From contig CALMWM010000402.1 of the NCBI GenBank assembly GCA_937873435.1, forward strand, positions 1 through 11,117: a DNA stretch of 11,117 nt, given 5' to 3'. Within the stretch, counting starts at the first letter, position 1. The number at the start of each line of letters is the position of its first letter. The notes under the pieces are model-generated. The model made no database searches. It was not told the DNA's origin and saw nothing but the letters and a program-made list of their open reading frames with translations. This DNA is from an uncultured Gallionellaceae bacterium. GTDB lineage: Bacteria; Pseudomonadota; Gammaproteobacteria; Burkholderiales; Sulfuricellaceae. A program made the position numbers and the translations under genes. Positions 6,802-11,117 of this stretch are shown here, one piece after another.

Positions 6802-8279
6802 AACACAAAGTCAAACACGTCCATTTTGTCGGAATCGGCGGCGTCGGGATGAGCGGCATTGCCGAGGTATTGCTCAACCTGGGATTCGAGGTGAGCGGTT
6901 CCGACCTGGGCGACAACGCCAGCACGCGCCGCTTGCAAAGTCTCGGCGCCAGGGTGATCCAGGGCCATGCGACGGAAAACCTGAATCATGCCGATGTGGT
7001 AGTGGTATCCACCGCAGTAAAAGCCGATAACCCGGAAGTCGCTGCGGCGCGCGAGCGGAATATCCCCGTGGTGCCGCGCGCGATGATGCTGGCGGAACTG
7101 ATGCGTTTCCGCCAAGGCATCGCGGTGGCCGGCACGCACGGCAAGACCACTACCACCAGCCTGATCGCCAGCATCCTCGGCGAGGCCGGGATGGACCCGA
7201 CCTTCGTGATCGGCGGCAGGCTGGAAGCCGCCGGCGCCAACGCCCGCCTGGGCCAGGGCGAATTCCTGGTGGCCGAGGCCGACGAGTCGGATGCCTCGTT
7301 CCTCTACCTGACGCCGGTGATGGCGGTGGTCACCAATATCGACGCCGACCACATGGAAACCTACGGTCATGATTTCGAGCGGCTGAAAAGCGCCTTCGTC
7401 GATTTCATCCAGCGTCTGCCATTCTACGGGCTGGCCGTGCTGTGTGTCGACGACGCCAATGTGCGTGCCATCCTGCCGCGCATCAGCAAGCCGACGGTGA
7501 CCTACGGCGTAAGCGAAACGGCGCAGGTGCGGGCGACGGACATCCGCCACAGCGGTGGGCAAATGAGCTTCACGGTGGTGCGCGCCGGATTGCCCGATCT
7601 GGCCGTGACCTTGAACTTGCCGGGCCACCACAATGTGCTGAATGCGCTTTCGGCGATTGCCGTGGCGATGGAAGTTGGTGCGGCGGATGAGGCCATCGTC
7701 AAAGGGCTGGCGGAGTTTCGCGGGGTTGGGCGGCGGTTTCAGCGCTATGGGGAAATCATGTTGCCCATGCACCCTCTCTCCAACTCTCTCCCGCCTGCTG
7801 AATTGCCCTCTCATCAACCCTCTCCCGCTAGCGGGAGAGGGTGCGATGGTGAAGGGCACTTTACATTAATCGACGATTACGGCCACCACCCGGTGGAAAT
7901 GGCGGCGACTCTGGAAGCAGCACGCGGCGCGTTCCCCGGACGGCGCCTAGTGCTGGCGTTCCAGCCGCACCGCTACACGCGCACCCGCGATTTGTTCGAG
8001 GATTTCGCCAAGATATTGTCCACGGTCGATGCGTTGTTGCTGACCGAGGTCTACCCTGCGGGCGAGGCGCCCATCGTGGCAGCGGACGGACGGGCGTTGG
8101 CGCGCGCGATCCGGGTGCAAGGCAAGGTCGAACCGATATTCGTCGAAAACGTCGCGGACTTGCCGCAGGCGATCCTCGACGTAGTGCGCGATGGCGATGT
8201 GGTGTTGACCATGGGCGCAGGGTCGATAGGACAGATTCCGGGGCAATTGGTACGGGGCGGGGCGGGGCGTGAACGGTGA
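6798..8279 (+). CDS. murC: UDP-MurNAc:L-alanine ligase MurC with in-frame insertion
   Basis: MurC adds L-alanine to UDP-MurNAc, the first peptide step, in the cytoplasm using ATP. The protein is 493 residues. Seen: FVGIGGVGMSGIAEVL at the N-terminus, VVSTAVKADNPEV, the P-loop GTHGKTTTTS from residue 112, VAEADESDASFLYL, TNIDADHMETYG, LPGHHNVLNALSAIAVAM, then DDYGHHPVEMAATL and AFQPHRYTRTRDLFEDF of the C-terminal domain. The ATG at 6798 gives an ATGA overlap with murG; a TTG farther upstream is less likely. Oddity: between RFQRYGE and FTLIDDYGHHP lie about 32 residues (321-353) rich in Pro, Ser and Gly. They are encoded by a palindrome-bearing segment and are not expected in MurC. The position is the linker between central and C-terminal domains, where extra residues should be tolerated. 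The frame is open and catalytic motifs are intact. Confidence 0.97.
   Translation: MKHKVKHVHFVGIGGVGMSGIAEVLLNLGFEVSGSDLGDNASTRRLQSLGARVIQGHATENLNHADVVVVSTAVKADNPEVAAARERNIPVVPRAMMLAELMRFRQGIAVAGTHGKTTTTSLIASILGEAGMDPTFVIGGRLEAAGANARLGQGEFLVAEADESDASFLYLTPVMAVVTNIDADHMETYGHDFERLKSAFVDFIQRLPFYGLAVLCVDDANVRAILPRISKPTVTYGVSETAQVRATDIRHSGGQMSFTVVRAGLPDLAVTLNLPGHHNVLNALSAIAVAMEVGAADEAIVKGLAEFRGVGRRFQRYGEIMLPMHPLSNSLPPAELPSHQPSPASGRGCDGEGHFTLIDDYGHHPVEMAATLEAARGAFPGRRLVLAFQPHRYTRTRDLFEDFAKILSTVDALLLTEVYPAGEAPIVAADGRALARAIRVQGKVEPIFVENVADLPQAILDVVRDGDVVLTMGAGSIGQIPGQLVRGGAGRER
7769..7857. repeat. Palindromic repeat element inserted in murC
   Basis: The core at 7817-7842 is a perfect 26-bp palindrome centred on GCTAGC, with arms ACCCTCTCCCGCT and AGCGGGAGAGGGT. 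A second copy of the left-arm type, GCACCCTCTC, lies at 7769-7778 and could pair with GAGAGGGTGC at 7836-7845. GCCCT (7805-7809) can pair with AGGGC (7853-7857) around the core. This has the look of the CCCTCTCCC...GGGAGAGGG palindromes scattered between genes in many proteobacterial genomes (general knowledge, not searched). Here it is read through as coding sequence in frame with murC. Exact insertion ends cannot be set without an uninterrupted relative. Confidence 0.8.
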
Positions 8280-8286
8280 AGAGACA

Positions 8287-8293
8287 GAGGAGA
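8287..8293 (+). promoter_or_regulatory. Shine-Dalgarno that sets the murB start
   Basis: GAGGAGA ends 5 nt before the ATG at 8299. This strong site favours that ATG over the in-frame GTG at 8269, which overlaps murC and would add only ten unconserved residues. Confidence 0.75.
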
Positions 8294-8298
8294 ACAGC

Positions 8299-9234
8299 AT
8301 GAACATGGCATTGGCAGTAGCGCCTGCGCCGTTGCGCGGTGCGATGTTGAAGAACGAACCGATGAACCGTCATACCAGTTGGCGCGTCGGCGGGGCTGCG
8401 GAATTCGCTTATATCCCGGCAGATATGGCCGACCTGGCGAATTTCCTGCAAAGCCTGCCGGCGGCGGAACCGGTGTACTTCGTCGGCCTCGGCAGCAATT
8501 TGCTGGTGCGCGACGGTGGGGTGCATGGCACGGTGATCCTGCTGCACGGCGCGCTCAATCAGATCAGCCCGTGGCACGAAAAAAACGGCAGCAATCCGCA
8601 GGTCGCCGGGATTTATGCCGAGGTCGGCGTGGCCAGCCCTAAGGTGGCGCGTTTTGCCGCCTTGAACAATTTGCAGGGTGCCGAATTTCTGGCCGGCATC
8701 CCCGGCACCGTGGGCGGCGCGCTGGCGATGAACGCCGGCTGCTACGGCGCGGAAACCTGGGGCGCGGTGGCCGAAGTGTTGACCGTGGATCGCAACGGCG
8801 AATTGCACCGCCGTCTGCCGCAGGAATACTCGCTGGGTTACCGTCATGCCGCGCTGAAGGGTGGTGCGGAAGAGTGGTTCGTGGCGGCCTGGTTGCGCTT
8901 CGCCAAGGGCGATGGCACGGCGTCGCGCGTGAAGATCAAGGAGTTGCTGGAAAAGCGGGTCGCCAGCCAGCCGCTCAACCTGCCCAACGCCGGTTCGGTG
9001 TTCCGCAATCCGCCGGGCGACTTTGCGGCGCGCCTGATCGAAGCGAGTGGACTTAAAGGCACGCGGGTCGGCGGCGCCGAAGTGTCGCAGAAGCACGCCA
9101 ACTTTATCGTCAATACTGGCAATGCCACGGCTGGCGACATCGAGTCGCTGATCACCAAGGTGCAGGATACGGTGATGGAAAAGCATGGCGTGGCGTTGGT
9201 GCGCGAAGTGCGGATTATCGGGGAAGCTGCATGA
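8299..9234 (+). CDS. murB: UDP-N-acetylenolpyruvoylglucosamine reductase MurB
   Basis: MurB is a cytoplasmic FAD enzyme that reduces UDP-GlcNAc-enolpyruvate with NADPH to UDP-MurNAc, the substrate of MurC. With the ATG at 8299 it has 311 residues, closer to the short (type II) form than to the 342-residue E. coli enzyme. Seen: NRHTSWRVGGAAEFAYIP and GLGSNLLVRDGGVHGTVI of the FAD domain, GIPGTVGGALAMNAGCYG, YSLGYRHAAL with the substrate-binding Arg (R182), NAGSVFRNP with the proton-donor Ser (S233), KHANFIVNTGNATAGDI, and REVRIIGE with the catalytic Glu (E303). It lies 19 nt after murC and its stop overlaps ddlB as ATGA. All three catalytic positions expected for the family are present. Confidence 0.96.
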   Translation: MNMALAVAPAPLRGAMLKNEPMNRHTSWRVGGAAEFAYIPADMADLANFLQSLPAAEPVYFVGLGSNLLVRDGGVHGTVILLHGALNQISPWHEKNGSNPQVAGIYAEVGVASPKVARFAALNNLQGAEFLAGIPGTVGGALAMNAGCYGAETWGAVAEVLTVDRNGELHRRLPQEYSLGYRHAALKGGAEEWFVAAWLRFAKGDGTASRVKIKELLEKRVASQPLNLPNAGSVFRNPPGDFAARLIEASGLKGTRVGGAEVSQKHANFIVNTGNATAGDIESLITKVQDTVMEKHGVALVREVRIIGEAA

Positions 9235-10151
9235 ACGAAAATGTAAAAAAAATGGATTTCGGCAAGGTTGCGGTGCTGTTGGGGGGAAGTTCCGCCGAAC
9301 GCGAGGTTTCCCTGAAAAGCGGCAACGCAGTATTGGCGGCGCTCAAGCGCAATGGCGTGGATGCACACCCGTTCGATCCCTCCGAGCAGGATCTGAGCGA
9401 ATTGAAGCGCCAGGGGTTCGCGCGGGTATTTATCGCGCTACATGGCGGCTACGGCGAGGACGGCACCATCCAGGGGGCACTGGAATTGATGGGAATGCCC
9501 TACACCGGCAGCGGGGTGCTGGCTTCTTCGCTGGCAATGGACAAATGGCGTACCAAGTTGTTGTGGCAGGCAGTCGGTTTGCCTGTGCCGAATTACGCAA
9601 TGCTCGACAAGAGCAGCGATTTCGCGGCGATCGAACAGCGTCTGGGACTGCCGCTGTTCGTCAAGCCGGCGCGCGAGGGCTCCAGTATCGGCACCAGCAA
9701 GGTCAAGATGGAAGGTGGCTTGCACGCCGCCTACGACGAGGCGGCGAAATTCGATTCGCTGGTGCTCGCCGAGTCGTGTATCGGTGGCGGCGAATACACC
9801 GTGGCCATAGTAGGGGAGCGGGTGTTCCCGATCATCAAGATCGAGCCAGCCGGCGAGTTTTATGATTACGAGGCGAAATACCTGCGCGACGACACGCGTT
9901 ACCTCTGTCCGTGCGGCTTGCCGCCGGAGCAGGAGAGGATCATTCAGGAACAGGCACGCCAGGCCTTCGCGGCGATCGGCTGCTGCGGCTGGGGGCGTGT
10001 GGATTTTCTGATGGACGAAGCAGGCAACCCCCATTTTCTGGAGATCAACACTGCTCCAGGGATGACCGACCACAGTCTGGTGCCAATGGCGGCGCGCGCG
10101 GCTGGGCTGAGTTTCGAAGAACTGGTGGTCAAGATCCTGGAGCTGGCGTGA
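9231..10151 (+). CDS. ddlB: D-alanine--D-alanine ligase
   Basis: This ATP-grasp enzyme joins two D-alanines in the cytoplasm, supplying the dipeptide for MurF. The 306 residues equal the length of E. coli DdlB. Seen: VLLGGSSAEREVSLKSG with the conserved Glu (E23), ALHGGYGEDGTIQGALELMG, YTGSGVLASSLAMDK, FVKPAREGSSIGTSKV with the ATP-binding Lys (K145) and Ser (S151), YDYEAKY, VDFLMDEAGNPHFLEINTAPG with Mg-binding residues, and MTDHSLVPMAARAAG. The ATG at 9231 overlaps the murB stop as ATGA. A second in-frame ATG at 9252 follows a run of eight A residues (9245-9252) and could act as an alternative start that loses only seven unconserved residues. The gene is intact and followed by a 47-nt gap before ftsQ. 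Being inside the dcw cluster supports the B paralogue name. Confidence 0.96.
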   Translation: MNENVKKMDFGKVAVLLGGSSAEREVSLKSGNAVLAALKRNGVDAHPFDPSEQDLSELKRQGFARVFIALHGGYGEDGTIQGALELMGMPYTGSGVLASSLAMDKWRTKLLWQAVGLPVPNYAMLDKSSDFAAIEQRLGLPLFVKPAREGSSIGTSKVKMEGGLHAAYDEAAKFDSLVLAESCIGGGEYTVAIVGERVFPIIKIEPAGEFYDYEAKYLRDDTRYLCPCGLPPEQERIIQEQARQAFAAIGCCGWGRVDFLMDEAGNPHFLEINTAPGMTDHSLVPMAARAAGLSFEELVVKILELA

Positions 10152-10183
10152 GCCAGGTAGAGATGAAGAGCCCGCGATGCGGG
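10143..10183 (+). other. Two small hairpins in the ddlB-ftsQ gap
   Basis: CTGGC-GTGA-GCCAG (10143-10156) holds the ddlB stop in its loop, and CCCGC-GAT-GCGGG (10171-10183) lies just before ftsQ. Each has a 5-bp stem. There is no T run, so neither is a convincing terminator. They might affect ribosome movement or mRNA processing at this rare gap, or be chance. Confidence 0.3.
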
Positions 10184-10195
10184 AGGCGGTACTGA
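10163..10195 (+). CDS. Possible 10-codon leader ORF before ftsQ
   Basis: An ATG opens a frame reading MKSPRCGRRY and stops with TGA 3 nt before the ftsQ GTG, in the same frame as ftsQ. AGG at 10155-10157 could serve as a weak ribosome site. Termination so close to the GTG could feed ribosomes into ftsQ, whose own GGGAGG (10181-10186) lies rather far upstream, at 12 nt. The ORF is too short to carry real coding evidence, so this is only a possibility. Confidence 0.2.
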   Translation: MKSPRCGRRY

Positions 10196-10198
10196 ACA

Positions 10199-10948
10199 GT
10201 GTGGGATAAGCCGCAAATGATGCTTTGGCTCGCCAACCTGCTGTATGCGTTGGCGGCAGTGCTGATGATGTATGCCGTACTGTTTTTGTTGATTCACTTG
10301 CCGGTGTTCCCGCTGCGCAAGATCGACGTAAACGGACAGCTGAGCCATGTAAACCGCGACCAGGTGAAGCTGATCGTGCAACAGGAAATGAAGGGGAATT
10401 TTTTTACTTTGGACATCAAGCAGATACGCAATGCCTTCGAGAAGTTGCCGTGGGTGCGCAACGTCAATGTCAGACGACGTTGGCCGGACCGTCTCGAAGT
10501 CGTGCTTGAAGAACATCAGGCGCTGGCGCGCTGGGGCGGGATCGGATTGGTGAATACCTACGGCGAGGTGTTTCAGGCGGCATCAGACAAGGATATGCCT
10601 GAATTCATCGGGCCGACGCCGGAAAGCGCCAAGGACATCGCCGAGCAATATGATTATTTCAAAACCACGCTGGGTTCGCTGAAACTTACACCGGTGCAGG
10701 TCGTACTGAGTCCGCGCCGTTCGTGGGAAGTGCGTTTGAAGGGCGGTCTTAACCTGGAGCTGGGGCGGGAAGAGGTAAGGCAACGTCTGGCAAAGTTTGC
10801 CGGGGTATACGAAAGAACGGTGGCGAAGCTGCCACAAACAGTGAATTACGTCGATCTGCGCTATCCCAACGGGTTCGCGGTGCGCTACCCGGAACTGGCG
10901 GCACGCAAGGCGACAAGTACCAACAGGCAAGGAGCGAAGAATGGCTAA
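10199..10948 (+). CDS. ftsQ: Cell division protein FtsQ
   Basis: FtsQ is a bitopic inner-membrane protein of the divisome that recruits FtsB and FtsL and links early and late division proteins. The 249 residues fit. Seen: a short cytoplasmic start (MWDKPQMM), a transmembrane helix at about residues 10-32 (LANLLYALAAVLMMYAVLFL), then a POTRA domain from FPLRKIDVNGQLSHV to VVLEEHQALARWG, including LPWVRNVNVRRRWPDRLEV, followed by the beta domain ending VNYVDLRYPNGFAVRYPE. I chose the GTG at 10199 because an N-terminus like MWD is familiar from betaproteobacterial FtsQ; the ATG at 10217 is an alternative. The ribosome site is weakly placed. The last 8 nt overlap ftsA. Confidence 0.95.
   Translation: MWDKPQMMLWLANLLYALAAVLMMYAVLFLLIHLPVFPLRKIDVNGQLSHVNRDQVKLIVQQEMKGNFFTLDIKQIRNAFEKLPWVRNVNVRRRWPDRLEVVLEEHQALARWGGIGLVNTYGEVFQAASDKDMPEFIGPTPESAKDIAEQYDYFKTTLGSLKLTPVQVVLSPRRSWEVRLKGGLNLELGREEVRQRLAKFAGVYERTVAKLPQTVNYVDLRYPNGFAVRYPELAARKATSTNRQGAKNG
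10929..10934 (+). promoter_or_regulatory. Shine-Dalgarno for ftsA
   Basis: AAGGAG lies 6 nt before the ATG at 10941, within the last ftsQ codons. It is a strong site and fixes the ftsA start. Confidence 0.75.
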
Positions 10949-11117
10949 GGCCAGGGAAAACAAGAACATGATCGTCGGGCTGGACATCGGCACCTCGAAG
11001 ATCGTCGCGGTGGTGGCGGAAATTTTGCCGGAAGGACGCCTCGAAATCATCGGGATCGGCCAGCATCCGTCGCGCGGCTTGAAAAAAGGCGTGGTGGTCA
11101 ATATCGAAGCGACGGTC
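10941..11117 (+). CDS. ftsA: Cell division protein FtsA (N-terminal part)
   Basis: FtsA is an actin-like ATP-binding protein that tethers FtsZ filaments to the inner membrane and recruits later division proteins. Only 59 codons are visible before the window ends. Seen: a basic leader MAKARENKN, then MIVGLDIGTSKIVAVVAEI, where GLDIGTSK (residues 13-20) is the phosphate-1 loop of the actin/Hsp70 fold, followed by IIGIGQHPSRGLKKGVVVNI, a segment typical of FtsA. The start overlaps ftsQ by 8 nt and has a good ribosome site. Position after ftsQ matches the standard cluster order, so ftsZ is expected next (inference). Confidence 0.95.
   Translation, partial: MAKARENKNMIVGLDIGTSKIVAVVAEILPEGRLEIIGIGQHPSRGLKKGVVVNIEATV

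Noticed and set aside
7818..7841. Palindrome in murC as a transcription terminator
   Set aside because: It lies inside an intact coding frame and is followed by GTGCGATGGTG rather than T residues.
8269..8298. GTG at 8269 as the murB start
   Set aside because: It overlaps the murC stop and has no good ribosome site, while the ATG at 8299 has GAGGAGA 5 nt upstream.
9245..9252. Run of eight A residues near the ddlB start as a slippage or phase-variation site
   Set aside because: It is short, lies before the first conserved residue, and the in-frame ATG at 9252 immediately after it would rescue translation. There is no evidence of variation.
1..11117. CRISPR array, transposase, toxin-antitoxin or phage defence genes
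   Set aside because: Every sizeable sense gene is accounted for by standard dcw genes, and no spaced direct-repeat array or mobile-element protein motif was seen.

Overview
The window is a stretch of the dcw (division and cell wall) cluster of a Gram-negative bacterium, all on the + strand, in the order murE (3' part) - murF - mraY - murD - ftsW - murG - murC - murB - ddlB - ftsQ - ftsA (5' part). The meso-diaminopimelate motif DNPR in MurE, the FtsQ N-terminus starting MWDKPQ, the high GC content and the gene order point to a betaproteobacterium. The order Nitrosomonadales (Gallionella/Sideroxydans-like) is my best guess, but it comes from recognising protein flavour, not from a search.

Layout: the genes are packed almost without gaps. 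Overlaps are murE/murF 7 nt, murF/mraY 10 nt, murD/ftsW 4 nt, ftsW/murG 4 nt, murG/murC 4 nt, murB/ddlB 4 nt and ftsQ/ftsA 8 nt. Gaps are murC-murB 19 nt, ddlB-ftsQ 47 nt, and 160 nt between mraY and murD, the only notable one. I see no convincing promoter or Rho-independent terminator, so the window reads as the middle of one translationally coupled operon. No gene-free stretch exceeds 300 bases.

Function: MurE, MurF, MurC, MurD and Ddl build the UDP-MurNAc-pentapeptide in the cytoplasm, with MurB making UDP-MurNAc. MraY and MurG convert it to lipid I and lipid II at the inner membrane. FtsW polymerises lipid II at the septum, and FtsQ and FtsA are divisome proteins. This is conserved core machinery; I find no defence, mobile or biosynthetic accessory system.

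The unusual content is three small intrusions. (1) Between mraY and murD the last 21 codons plus stop of mraY occur a second time, 164 bp downstream. The two copies have identical amino acids but 14 silent nucleotide differences. The second copy lies in a 53-codon ORF with its own Shine-Dalgarno sequence that ends in a 4-nt overlap with murD, and a hairpin-forming inverted repeat lies between the copies. This looks like the scar of an integration or recombination event at the mraY 3' end, or possibly a small membrane-protein gene. (2) Four perfect copies of a 7-bp unit lie inside murD, just before the ATP-binding loop. (3) A palindrome-bearing, in-frame insertion of about 30 codons lies in murC at the boundary between its central and C-terminal domains.
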